A program made the position numbers and the translations under genes. The notes beneath the pieces are model-generated. The model made no database searches, was not told the DNA's origin, and saw nothing but the letters and a program-made list of their open reading frames with translations. From Syncephalastrum monosporum B8922 (taxonomy: Eukaryota > Mucoromycota > Mucoromycetes > Mucorales > Syncephalastraceae): a stretch of DNA of 64,000 bases. Where the stretch lies: contig JNEN01000841.1 in the NCBI GenBank assembly GCA_000697355.1, positions 62,001-126,000 of the forward strand, in the 5' to 3' direction. Below are positions 9,569 through 21,800 of this stretch, piece by piece (the stretch's first letter is position 1; each line of letters opens with the position of its first letter).

Positions 9569-12500
9569 GAAGATGGAGAGCAAGGGGCAAAGAGTTGAGC
9601 GAGAGGAAGGCGGGATTAGCTTTCAAAGAAAATAAGGATGTAAGGATATGGGGCGGGGTAGGGATTGGCTTGCGGGACGTGAACCCAGGAAGGAGAGATG
9701 GACGAAAGAGAGGAAAAAGTGGAAAGAGGCCAGCACGAGCCGTTAGCGAAAGGGAAGAGAGAGAGAGAGAGACGAGGAAAGAAGGTAATGGCCGAGAGGT
9801 TTTAAAAAAAGGAAAAAAAAGTACGTGTAGCCTTTTTTAGCTTCCGGGAAGGAGGAGGGTAGTATCCAAGGCAGATAAAAAAAAGTGGGAGTTTGTTGGG
9901 CCTGAAAAATCAGATTCCCAGTCCCTAAGTGCAATGAGAAAGCGCGAGCCTAAAAGCAGGCAGACCGACAAAGTGAAGGCAGTAAACCAGTAAGGCACCG
10001 CAAGCCCGCGAGCGGGCAAGTGGGAGCGGTGCACCCCCCCCCCTTTCGTGATCTTGCCACTCCGCCCCCGCGCAACGTAAAAAAATGGCCTTTTGTGTTC
10101 CTGTATGTGCGCGCACGCGCACAGGCTCTCAGCGAATAGAAAAGAAAAGGAGGGGAAAAAAGAAAGTTCAACCAATGTCGCCTTCCCACGGGAAAACATT
10201 TTGTACGTTAATTTGTAGAGGCCTTCCATATGGAGACAATGTCTCATGCAAAAGTGCGCACACACGCGCGCTGATACATATCCAGATGTGCAATCTCCCG
10301 ATGGATACGAAATATAAGAATCAGCCTATGCATCACAGATAGCAGGGACATTATCATTGTCGTGGGTGCGTATAAAAGAAGCACAAATTTTATGTCGGCG
10401 ATCAGGGACGTGTGTCTCGACGAACCAACAAATGACCGCGTTCATGTCACCAGGGTGCAAGAAAGGGTGACCGATTACGATAGTTTCTGTATTTTAAAGC
10501 ACAGACCGGCCCGATCCGGCAGAGTAGGAGAATAAGGGAGACGGTTGTGTGTAAAGAGGTGAAGTAGGGGGATTGTCGGGGAACTTGAGCAGGAGGAGAC
10601 CAAAAAAAAAGGTAGATCTTTGCAAAAGGGCCGTCCCTGGCGTGTCCAGCTCCTTGCCTGATTCGTCATGTTTAACTAGTATGAAATTACACGTGCCATC
10701 GCTAAAGAAGCTTTCTCACAAGAACAAAGATACCGCAAAATTTTTGAGAGACCTGTCAAATGTTGGCTCTGATTGGCTGACATTAGGCGATCGTGTGCTA
10801 TATCAAGCGCACGTAACCCAAAAAGCTGGTGCGCCACTCAAAATTAAAAAATCTCCCATGACTGGTTTTGCTGCATGTCTTGATTGAAACCTCAGGAAAT
10901 CAGTAGAAAAAAAAAGCTATTTGTGGACAAGCTGGGGGAGCATAAAGAGTTTCAAAAGTCTGGTGACGATCCGATCTCTCTCTTTCGTCGTATGGCAATA
11001 GCCGGATCAAGGAGTTTAAATTCACAACGTGCTCTCTTACCTGCGCAGGTAAACGAGTGCGACCGCGTCTGGCTTTTTTGTGCACTTCAACCATGCTATG
11101 TGCGGGTATGTGCGTGTGAGATTTTGACCGAGGGAAAAGCACGCTTTTTTCTCGAACTGTGACTCCCCGCCATTGTTCGTCCACCTTTGATTGTCGCTCT
11201 CAAGGAGCACATAAAAAAAAAGATATCCTGACTAACATGTCGTATTCCGTTTACACGCCAAGTATCATATCAGCATGCATATGATAATTGATATAACCGA
11301 ACGAGCGGATCATCTTTTATCTTGTGCGTTATCGCTTCAAAGCTTTTCTTTTTTTTTTTCTGGGTTCTCACTTAGTACCCACACAACCTCTGTAAAAAAG
11401 GTGAGATGCTGCGTTACGAAAGGTGCAGCCGGAAGTACAGAGCTAGGCCGTGTTTAGATAAGCTCCTGTCTTATCCGACTCCCGGTAAAACACCTCCGAA
11501 CAGTGACGCTCTTGTCCTTGCCTTTCATACAAACTGCTACGCTGCTGATAAGAACGCACCCATACATCCTGTGTGTCGACTTGACAGGTACGATCAACCG
11601 GTTTTCTAAGCAATGATTGGCTGACAGGCGCAAACAATGGCCCACGCTGCATCCTGTTTCAGCCCAAAGCGTATTAATCAGGGTGGTTTGACCTCCTCTT
11701 TCTAATTCTATTTGCATCAATGCTGTCATCAGCTTTGTGGCAGGCTCAGGGCTTGCAATAAAAAAACGTCTTTGCTTACGTACTGATTTGATGCGGGACG
11801 CTGGGTGTTGCGCAAAAATGGAATAGCACTTGTGCGTCGGAGGAAGTTTGTCGCACATTTCCAAGATCGGGCAGACGAGCAAGGCGCCTTATCATCACGA
11901 TCATCTCGCCGCATTTCATGTTTTCTTTTTTTGTTGACAAGAAGAGTCATATGGAGCCCTGATCCTGCATCGAGATCTGATGTGGCGAGTTTTACAAACT
12001 AATGTCTCGATGCAGATTCAAATAACTATATTATGGGAGCCAAGTTGCCGGTTCAACCAAGGTATCAACATGACAGGTTACCAACGCAGCGGGCGCGCAA
12101 CATCGACAGCGCGGGCGTGCTCCGATATAGTTTACGAATTGTGCTGCGGGTGACGACATTGCACGCGCACGTAGAAGCAAATTTGGCTATCGAAAAGCAC
12201 AGATCACCTTTGCCCGCCTTTCTTACCTGGTGATGTGACGGCACGGTATGCTTCTTGCTCAGATCCTGCTCTCTTCGGCAAATAGCTGTTATTTAGTATA
12301 TTAGTTATCGTCCGTCGACTGTAATAAAAGCAGAAAGGCGTCAGGACTCATGTTTTATTTTTGAAAAAAATTTTCGTCCCAACTTGAGAAGTGGAAAGTT
12401 TTCATGTGTGCTGGAAAAGAAAAGAGCGGGTCTGTCTTCAGCCATCTGCCCCGCGGGGAATGTGACACAGGTGCCAAGGAGAAGTTCAAACATCCGAGGT

Positions 12501-13012
12501 TCACGGGTGAAAAAAAAAGAGAATGCGTGCCCAATCCCAAAGCGTTTCCCTCCCCTCAGTATGTGCTTACTTCTCAAGATATCTGTGCTTTTGCAGCGAG
12601 CCACGCTGTCACCACGCTAATCCTACTTGGACTTCAAGCATAATGACGCGCATGAAGAATCTTGCGCAGCGCAAATGAATAATCTAAAACGAATGCAAAT
12701 CGCTTTCGAGAGCTAACGGACATAGTCCTGCCCCGCTCTTTTATGTCTCTTTTTCACGTCTCGCAAGGGAGACAACCTCACGTGAGGATACACGCAGAAG
12801 GAGTAATGGGACGATACTGTAGTTTGCTGTGCGACATAGCTTAATCCAAGAGACACAAGGGAATACCAAAAAATAGGGCGCAGCACGCGGAACGTGGTAC
12901 CCGAATATCAGGTTTCCCATGCAGATCTTAGTAACTGGTAAATGGAATGAATGGGATCTTTATACAGGCATATGAAGTTTGCAAGGGAGGAGGGTGTAGA
13001 GGAAGCATATTG
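9569..13012. other. 3.4-kb gene-free region upstream of the homeobox gene
   Basis: No convincing exon in either strand. Open frames here are short and lack conserved motifs or consistent splice pairs. It holds a C-run near 10026-10041, A/T runs, and two exact copies of a 12-mer containing a CCAAT box (10771 and 11615). The position, upstream of a developmental-type regulator and behind the PH gene's 3' end, makes a large regulatory region likely. Confidence 0.45.
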
Positions 13013-14167
13013 CTAAAAGTAATTGTATTGTTCTGGTGGTGGCGGAGGAGGCGCCCCATGTGGTGGTGGGAGTTGAGGTGGCATATGTTTTTTCGTGATA
13101 TTCGATGGCCGTCTTTGGTCGTAAGGATGCATGGTGACAGGGGAAGAGGGCGGGGAATAGAATGTGTCAGACGAAGGGGAATAGGGTCGATGGTTGTCGT
13201 CGTAGTCTACATAGGATCCCGAGTAGTAAAATACGCCGTTTTTGGTGAGAGACTCGGTATAGTATGCCTTGGGCTCATGTCCGTGCGGTTGGTTGCTACC
13301 CCTGTGATAGCTGTTGCCGCTTATGCTTCCATTTGTCGTTGATGATTCGTCACTGCTGCTCCTGCCTCCCGTGGATCGAGTTCGTGGTGACGCGGGAAGG
13401 ACAGTGGGTGAAATTTCACCATGCTGCCACTGCTTATGCTGATACTGGTTTTTCTTACTATTAACCAGTGCGTCGTGCTCGGTCTGGAGACCGCTAATCT
13501 GGTCCAAAGTACAGATACCGGGCTGCTCGCTGCGAAGCCAATAGACCGTCTTCTTTAACCGTTCCAGCCAAATCTTCATTGTATCGGCATTGTCTGCTTG
13601 AAGATACCAGCTCGAGAATTGCTCGCCTCGTCGCCGGATTTCGATGCAATACAGCATACCGGAGAAGTAATCGGTGGCGAATACGCTTGTGGATTTAGTA
13701 AGTTCCAGGAACCCACATGTCGCTGACCCGGGTTTGTCCGACTTGAAAGTATACAGCATTCTATCGGCCAGCACCACATAGCGGGTTTTGGAAGTCTTTG
13801 TAAAAGAATATGACGGTGGAACGTGGCGAGTCAACCACCCGCGCATTGTGTTGTATGACCACACACAGGGTCGAGCGCCATTGCCGAGAGGTTTATACAG
13901 CGATATATCTTGCATGTCTGCTGGAGGATGTGTGCCGCAAGGTGGCAAAAGACCATTGTCGTCTGGGTATGTGAAATGGCTTGTTAATGAGTCGCTGCTG
14001 TTGTTTCGCGGGGTAGCTACAGTAGGACTGGACGTAGTGGCAATCGCGCTGGTAAGAGTAGCGACAAAAGAACGCTTATTTTTGTTATGTGAGTTGGATC
14101 GGCGAGGCTGCGAATGCGAGTCTCCTTGGTAGTTATTCGTCTCTTCTTGGCTATAGCTACGATTCAT
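13013..14167 (-). CDS. PH-domain protein
   Basis: Intronless gene of 384 residues started at the ATG at 14167; upstream in-frame codons exist, but the Ser/Asn-rich MNRSYSQEE start is the natural one. A pleckstrin-homology domain spans roughly residues 105-215: GWLTRHVPPSYSF, RYVVLADRMLYTFKSD, FLELTKSTSVFATD, YCIEIRRRGEQFSSWYL, ending with the invariant Trp of MKIWLERLKKTVYWL. PH domains bind phosphoinositides or proteins at membranes. The rest is Ser/His/Pro-rich and ends in a Pro run with a tail QYNYF. No second domain is recognisable, so the role is open; recruitment of a partner to the plasma membrane or bud/hyphal tip is a guess. Confidence 0.8.
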   Translation of the reverse strand: MNRSYSQEETNNYQGDSHSQPRRSNSHNKNKRSFVATLTSAIATTSSPTVATPRNNSSDSLTSHFTYPDDNGLLPPCGTHPPADMQDISLYKPLGNGARPCVWSYNTMRGWLTRHVPPSYSFTKTSKTRYVVLADRMLYTFKSDKPGSATCGFLELTKSTSVFATDYFSGMLYCIEIRRRGEQFSSWYLQADNADTMKIWLERLKKTVYWLRSEQPGICTLDQISGLQTEHDALVNSKKNQYQHKQWQHGEISPTVLPASPRTRSTGGRSSSDESSTTNGSISGNSYHRGSNQPHGHEPKAYYTESLTKNGVFYYSGSYVDYDDNHRPYSPSSDTFYSPPSSPVTMHPYDQRRPSNITKKHMPPQLPPPHGAPPPPPPEQYNYF

Positions 14168-16640
14168 TATAAAGGAGAGGATGTCTTGGAAAAGTAGAAG
14201 AGAAGGAAGGAATAAAAAGGTTTCCGTGGCGCGAAGAAACAAAAGGGGTGGGTTACGTCCATGAAAGGCACTGATTCAGAAGTCGGGAAAATAACATAAG
14301 CACTTTTGGTTAGGACAGCACAATGCGCACGGCAATATAGCCGTCGCCGTATTACTTTTCTCAGAAGTAAAAAACGCCGCAAAAAGAGAGAAACGAAACT
14401 TTGGTATGGTTCTCGCTTCTTTTCCCACAAACGACAAATTCGATTTTTCTGCTACTTTGAGAACTCGTGAAATGGTCTTTCCTTTTTCCTTTTCGTCCAT
14501 GGTCAAGTGCCACATGAGAAGGAATAGTCGTAAACCCCGTTTGATACGCTGCCTTTGTTCGGCATGCGCTTTCACACACGTATACAGAAACTTACAGTCC
14601 CTCAAATCATCGCTGTTTGGATTTCAGTGAAGCAAGTGGCTGGATTTCATTCATTGGTAAGCTGCAGCTTTGCACCGTGGGAAACAAACATGCCACTCTG
14701 CGCCCGGTTGCTTTTCAATATGTCTATCTGTGCGCTTTTCGCTAGGTTTCACTCTTGCACTGTGCTCCTGTTCTCAAAGACTGTTTGGCAATAGGCGTTT
14801 GGCTGATCAGATCAGATCAATCTAACAAATAAGGTAATTTTCTCCTTACCGCCTGGAAAACAATCCGTTTCCCCACGGTCAATCGGCCGCACGGGTCCCG
14901 TGGTACAACGAGAACAAAGAGAGGCGTGGCCATCCAAGAATCGCCACATCTGAGTGCCTTTGTTTGTTTATGTAAACTTTTCCCTCTTTTCTCCTTCAAG
15001 TAGTGACATATCGTCCCGCCAAATACAAATCATCACCACGCACATGTCCCACCTCTAGGTTTTCTGTCCAGCCATGACTCTTTGTCATATACTGTATTAG
15101 CGCGCACGATGTTTTTGTTCATTTAGCCAGTGGCAGCGGAGATGAACTCGAGCCAATGGCAAGTTATTGACAGCATGTACAGGTCGACAGATATCATTTA
15201 TAATGCTCACACACTCTAATGCACATATAAAATAGGCATCACTTACCGTCCATTGTTTACATCATGTGCTGCCCTGATGTTAACTTTATTTACACGAGAC
15301 AAGATCATCTCCACTCATGGCCGCATCCCAGGGTCACGGAGTTAATAGCGCTAAGAGGCAAGGTTTGACCTTGAATCCAATTTGTGAGTCGTCTCTAGAA
15401 AATGTGTACATTTATATCTGGCTGCAGAGCAATTGTTATAGCTTGGCTTTACGATGGACTTTGTCGGTGAAACACCGAAATAGTAATTAAATGACGCCAT
15501 GATCACGTATTGCGGTTGTACATCTTCTTTCAGATCAGGCGCTTTGATCAAGCGTTTGAGTCTCTGCTCTGAATAGCTGTCATCTCTTAGGACTTCATAT
15601 CACATATATAGAGTGTATTTGGGCTCCCGTACATAAACACTAAAACTATCAGCTTCAAAACTACCAGATAGAAAGGATCTTCGATTTCAACCTACACCGC
15701 CGTCTTAGTACGCATGCTCGTAAAATAGCTAGCCCCAATCCTAAAACCCAAAAGCTTAAGTTATAATAGGTGCCTCACTCAGATCAAATATACCAATCAT
15801 TTTGCTTGTCCAAGATTTTCCGTAACCAAAATAGCTCCTTGTTGGACAGATCCTCATTCTCCACGGTAATCCTCTTTTTTCTCATTTTTGTGGGGTAAAT
15901 GCTTTGCTGGGATATACCAAAACTTGATCACGGTCCCCCTTCTGGTGCTTATTTTTTATGAACTTCGTTTCTCCGCGGATGAAACTGCAAAAACGTCGAA
16001 ACAAGTTCAAGAGCAGTCGTGTAACTTACCAAATGCTATGAATATTCCCATTGGGTGGTCCCATACCTAAGCATTCCCGTGCAAGGCTATGAAGTATAGC
16101 TGGTTGTAAAGGGATAATGTTTTTTGTGGAGTAAAATGAGACAGAAGTTACGATGGAAACGATCGATAGCTTACTGTATAGGGTCTCGTGAAAGGGACAC
16201 TGCATTTTATGAGCAAGAGAGGGTCAGTATTTTGACCAAATAAAACATGGTGTACGTGTAAATGTGTGTGATAGGCATATAAACCAGTCGCACCTAAACA
16301 ATTCCTTGAGTGAATCTGCAACGCATACCAGTAGCCAAACATAGGTACAAATGAAGGCATGAAGATATCTATATGCCAAACGTGTCATAGTATCGCTGCT
16401 ATGAGAAATCCGAGTACGAAGGCTGCTAAAATGACTTCTATCTATATACAGTAGCCGCGCGGATAAGTTATACGCAGATAAGTTATATTCTGGCCTAAGT
16501 TATTCTTTTTCAATTTCCCGAGGTGTAATGTATCCGCGCAGCTACGCCCAGATCTTAATATTCCGTACATCCATAATTACGTAAGCAAGACACAGAAGGC
16601 CCGGGCAGGGCGTCTAGCAAAGTAGACCACTTTGAGATGT
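14168..16640. other. 2.5-kb AT-rich gene-free region
   Basis: No conserved coding motif or linked splice pattern found on either strand; open frames are short and scattered. The first few hundred bases carry the promoter of the PH-domain gene (TATAA-like sequence directly at the start codon, 14168-14173). Confidence 0.45.
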
Positions 16641-16945
16641 GAACGGTACCTGACGTAAATCTTCATCAAGGTCTTTTCACCCGTGTCCTTCGGTAAATGT
16701 GAACCGCGTGATGGTAAAGTAGGCCAATGAATCCTCTGAAACGCGAAAGATACCTGACGTCAATACCTGTCAGGGACCATATCTTTGAGCTCTTTTTCCC
16801 CATTGGTAAAACGTGGATTGCGTGATAGCTTGGTTAGCCAATGGAACCTATGAAACTTGGAAAAAAGCTCGACGTCAATCCCTGTCAGGTCCTTATCTTT
16901 TACTTCTCCTTTCCCATTGGCATAGCCCGCCCGTGTTCTTGCATG
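16641..16945 (+). repeat. Three-unit degenerate tandem repeat with CRE-like and CCAAT boxes
   Basis: Three related modules of about 105-115 bases start near 16645, 16749 and 16866. Each opens with a CRE-like core (CCTGACGTAAAT, CCTGACGTCAAT, CTCGACGTCAAT). Units 2 and 3 then share CCTGTCAGG, a CT-rich stretch and CCCATTGG. Units 1 and 2 also share a segment around GCGTGATGG/GCGTGATAG followed by GCCAATG. CRE-like sites are bound by bZIP factors of the ATF/CREB type and CCAAT boxes by the HAP/NF-Y complex. The array ends about 30 bases before a CATAAAAG element and a CT-rich stretch, which is the layout of a fungal promoter. It is therefore read as the promoter of the spliced unit that follows. 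Confidence 0.6.
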
Positions 16946-16969
16946 AATATCGATTGACACGCGCTATTT

Positions 16970-17681
16970 CTCATAAAAGGTCTTTTGTTTTCTCTCACAT
17001 CTACTTTTCTTCTTCTTCTTTACCCTGGTCAAGTCTTCCGCTGGCAAGTATATACGAAAGGATTTTGGTTACAAGTATAAACTAATAAGAAGTGCTGCAT
17101 AGACCACTGCGTTCCCATAAGTCCCTCTGCCACCGGTTGCCCGCCCCCAACTGCACCGGTGTGCATGATAGTAAGTTCTCGCGTCAATAGTACATGGTCT
17201 TGAACATCATTAACCTTTTTCTGATGTACACTTAGCTTGCCGTCTTCTTGCTCGCCTCTCCTCCTGTCTTCTCTTCCGCTCACGCCTCTTCCACCTCCTT
17301 TCCGCTTTTTCCTCTGCCCGTAAGTGAAACAGATTCAGGTCTATGCATTGAATATGAGACATTAACACACGTTTCAGTTCCGCTCCTTCCTCGTTCTCCC
17401 TTTGCGTCTCTTTCTCTCCGCTAGCTCTCCCTCTCTCCTTCTTCCCGTTCGCGACCCACTAGCCGGCTGTCGGTGGCCGGGACCACCGTCAAGACTTACC
17501 CCCCAAAGACATGTGCCCTTGCGCCAAATGTCTGCCCCACGCCCATCGGTAAGTGCTTGTGCTTGAAAATATGAAACTGAGACTCAAAAATGCATTTTGC
17601 TGCACAGACACAGATGAGGTAGTGGCCAACACGCCGTGAGCGTGTATTGACGACCCCGGTCCCGGTAGCCGGTATGTATAA
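16970..17681 (+). other. Unrecognised spliced transcription unit with a possible 94-codon ORF
   Basis: Downstream of the repeat array lie a TATA-like CATAAAAG (about 16974) and a CT-rich leader. Introns follow at 17044-17102 (donor GCAAGT or the GT inside it; branch-like CTAAT near the acceptor), 17171-17235, 17320-17377 and 17549-17607 (all GTAAGT...AG, 58-65 nt), and perhaps 17619-17668. Joining exons from the ATG at 17165 (17165-17170, 17236-17319, 17378-17548, 17608-17618, 17669-17681) gives 94 codons to TAA. The start reads like a signal peptide (MILAVFLLASPPVFSSAHA), but the remainder is a Ser/Pro/Arg/Leu-rich translation of CT-rich DNA. The splicing signals are more convincing than the protein, so a non-coding RNA or a leader with uORFs is equally possible. 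Confidence 0.35.
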
Positions 17682-18847
17682 TAAAAATGAAGTGTAGTCC
17701 ACGAAAACTGATTTCGGAACGAAATTTCGTAGGCTAGTTACCAGCCATGTATATAAGATTTATACTAAATAGCAGTCATTTGCTTGACAGGCATCCGACG
17801 TCTCATAGTTATCACTTCTTGCGAATAGTTGACTCTTCCTCCAATGCCGCATCCAGCCTTCTAGATCAAATCTATCGCGCCGTAGAACACTTATAGCTAC
17901 TCAGATTGTACAAGGGGGACACTCTACATTGTCAAATGAACTTTGACTTCGTCGATATCTTCTTCATCTTACACCGTTGAGTGAATATTCGTTCCCTAAC
18001 AAGTTCTCGTGTACTAGATTTTGTATTGCATACTTAAGCGGCCGGAGCCGGGGTCTTCGATACACATTCACGACGCGTCAACCACTGTCTCATATGAATC
18101 TAAATGCATTTTGAGTGACAGCTTCAAAATCGCATTCAGCAATTCCTTACCGGTGGGCGTGGATTTGTCTATGAGAAAAGGTGTTGTACGATGATAATAC
18201 TGCCCGCAAGCCGCCTAGGCTTAGGGAACGCAAACGAGGAGCGATAAAGAGGAGGAAATGTGTTTTGTGCCTTCGAGAAATATCTTGGCCTACCTCTGTT
18301 CTGACGTCCTTTTAATTCATTAACAACGCGCTTCGTCAAGTAGTCGGTCGCTTCCCAGTTGCATCCCCATTTGCATATTGCTTTTCTTGCGGTTGCACGT
18401 ATGACATTTGCCTTATAAGATATTGGAGACGCGACTGATGAGCAGCTCTTCTTGGCCAGAAGGCTTTGAGATGGCAATGTCACCGTGGAGCCTCACCAGG
18501 AAGACCTTAAGTATTAAAGGTGACCGTACGTGGGGGATCAAAGTGGTTTGTTAAAAGTTATGCTTGAAGCTCGAGCTATAAAAGCTTTTCCTTCAGAGAA
18601 TTTGAGCACTGAATCATCTTCTCACGAAAGGTCGCAGAGATCTTCTCTGGTCTTCTTTTATCTAGGTTGTCTACAGAGCGTTTAGCTCCATTTACTTGGC
18701 CAGCAGCTACGTGCTGTGTCACTCTGTACAAAAAATGCTTCAACAAAGTAATTTTAAGATAATGAAATGGTGGAAGAGAATTCAAATTTATACGTGTAGA
18801 TTTTGATACAGTTGTGCGCCTTCTCGATAGACTTTTTTCCTCCTGCA
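17682..18847. other. Intergenic region before CUL4
   Basis: About 1.2 kb with the 3' end of the spliced unit (ATAATAAAA at 17678) and the CUL4 promoter. No coding pattern supported on either strand. Confidence 0.4.
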
Positions 18848-21800
18848 ATGTCGACTTCTGATCAGCACGACGGCCCACGGGCGAAAATGGCCAGACTCGA
18901 CGCCCCCGACTTGGATGACAATTACGAAAATAAACCACATCCGGACACGATGGACATTGACAGCGCCGACGACAGTCGCCCTTTTAGCGCATTCCTGAGC
19001 AACACGTCGAAGCGATCCAAGCGACATCCCGTTCTCTCCGACAAAAAGTTGATCGTGTATAATCTTCAGGGTTCGTTCTCACTGTCTTCAGACGCCACAG
19101 CGGCTCAACTGGCTCCATAGTTGAACGCCCTCCTTTGCCCTCGCAGTACGCCCAAGAGGCATGGGCTCGCTTGAGTGACGCGATCGCCTCGATACAGAAA
19201 CGAGAAACGCCCAGAGAAAGCCTTGAAGTCCTTTATCAGGTAGCTCCCCGAGAATGCTTAAGGACCGCGATACCAACGAATCAATAGCTTTGCGAGAATT
19301 TGTCTCAGTACAATCTAGGACACCGTCTGTGTGAACAACTGAATGAGACTATCCTTGATTATGCCACTCGCGAATTCGGAAGACTTGAATCGTATGTATT
19401 CTCGAGCATATTCAGTATCATGTCTTAATCTTTTGCAGCGAGGGCGCGACGGATACAGCCTATCTGGAAACTGTCATGTCCTGGTGGAAAAATTATTGTG
19501 ATCAAATGGTACCTCAGCTATTATTACCGGATCATCCTATCCATCTTACAACCCTTACAGAACGATATACGCGGCGTGTTCCTCTATCTCGATCGCACAG
19601 ATGCTATCACACTCCATGGCTCTCTATGGTAAGTGCGAGCACACGCTCTCATCTAAGAAATGGAGCCATTTATCATTGAATCAGGAACATGGGCATGTCT
19701 ATATTTGGTCAAGTATACAGGAGGTGTGAAGGCACACGACAAAGAGTAGTGCGCATTTGTTTGGATCTGATACGTGACGAACGGTATGATAATTACGTTG
19801 TGTATGCCGCTTGACTCATTTCTGCGTATGTATTAGCAATGACCGAACAATTCCAGAGTCGCTACTCCAGAAAGCTCTTCAGATGCTCGTTGATTTATCC
19901 CTCTACCACACCGACTTTGAGCCACGTCTGTTCGAAGAGACAAGAGCATACTACGACGAAGAAGGCTCCAGACTTGTTCGCGAACAGGATATGTCCAAGT
20001 ACCTTGAGCACATTGCTGATCGTATCCACCAAGAATCGGTCATTCGACTCAAAAAGTACTTTGATAAGTCTTCAAAGGCACAACTGAATGCGATCGTGGA
20101 GCAAGAGCTACTTACGAAGTATGTCGAATTCATCCTTGATAAAAGTAAGTAATAGGTATGACCATACTCTGTGACGGTGTCTGACATATGGATTAGGCTT
20201 CTCTACCTTCATGGATCAGAAAGCAGAGGACGATCTTTCCATGGTATATCAACTACTTAAAAAAGTGCACGCCTTGGATAACTGCGAGCGCTATTTTTTG
20301 AATTACGTCAAAGCAAGTATCTAGAACTCGATCATTTGCTATTGGTCTCATACATACCACCAATTAGAACACGGGTACAGCTATTCTGAGGGGCCAAGAA
20401 GGAGCGCATGGAGATCCGAACAAAGTAAGCTTCTCGACTGCGGTGATAGGATATCCTCTGATACCTTCGATAGACAGAGGTGCCTCAAAAGAGTCGTGGC
20501 CAAAGCGGCAAAGACGTCATTGTCGCCATTGCGAGCCTTCGGCGCAAGGTGGATAACATCGTACGACACAGTTTTGAGGGGGATGAGCGATTCGTGAATG
20601 CCCGCCGCGACGGTTTTCAGCATTTCATTAGCCAACAAGAGAAACGTGCGACGGAGCTGCTGGCTCGGCATACGGATCACGTACTGCGCAACTCTACTAA
20701 GGTATATCTATTATGTGCACTTCCGGAAACTGGCCTCATGCAATTATCCAGATTGATGAATACCAAGTGGAGAAAAGTCTGGATCAGGGCATGATTGTCT
20801 TTAGGTAAGTCGAGAAAATATCTCCTGGTCTTGACTGACAAACCTTGTAGATTCTTGCAGGGTATGCTGAATGGATGGGAATAATATGCGATCTTATCTG
20901 TTATGGTAGACAAAGATTATTTCAAACTGCTTTATAAGCGCGATCTGGCAAAGCGTCTGTTGCTAGATGTGAGCGATCGGAACATGGAAAGAACCATGTT
21001 AAACAAAATGCGAACAGGTAGGCTAGTAAGTTTCATGAGGAACCATTTTCTAACAGGACAATAGAATGTGGTCTGGCGTACACGAGCGCATTGGATGGCA
21101 TGCTCAAAGATATAAAGATGTCGGAGGACCTCATGACAACTATGGAGGTGAGCACCATGTGTCTTCCACGATACATTCATTCTAAGTATGCAATAGTCTT
21201 CGGAAGAGTACACCTTGTTACCTTTCGAGACGCGCGTCAATGTACTGACACATGGTTTTTGGCCTTCTTACATACCCGTGGAGATCACCTTACCTCCGGA
21301 CGTAAGTCTATTTAGACATAATTTACAGATATACTCACGCAAGCCATTAGTTTGCTAAAGCACAGCAACTATATGACAAATTCTATGCCTCACAATATTC
21401 AAAACGACGGTTGACATGGCAAAATATGCTGGGGACTTGTGAGGTTATTGCCAATTATCCAATGGTACGTGGAATAGGGAAAAGTTATGTGTCTCTCAGC
21501 TATTATATTCCAATAGGGCACGAAAGAGATGACCTTAACGATGATGCAGACTGTCGTACTACTGCAATTCAACGATACCACCAAAAGCAGCTTGACTTTC
21601 TCGTACATCCTGGAGAATACAAAACTTGGCAAGTTCCTGAAAAGGCAACGGACGTGATAAGTGTGCGGAGGTTTGACGGAGGTATTCCATAGATGAACTG
21701 GAGCTTCGACGGACACTGAAGTCCCTGGCATGTGGCAAACAGAAGCTTTTGCTCAAGCTACCGGATGGCTCAGATGTTAATAGCACGGATGAATTCACCT

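Noticed and set aside
10573..10887. 104-codon plus frame in the homeobox upstream region
   Set aside because: No motifs, no promoter layout, Lys/Ser-rich random composition.
11454..11882. 142-codon minus frame in the same region
   Set aside because: No domain or homology-like pattern and no splice or promoter context.
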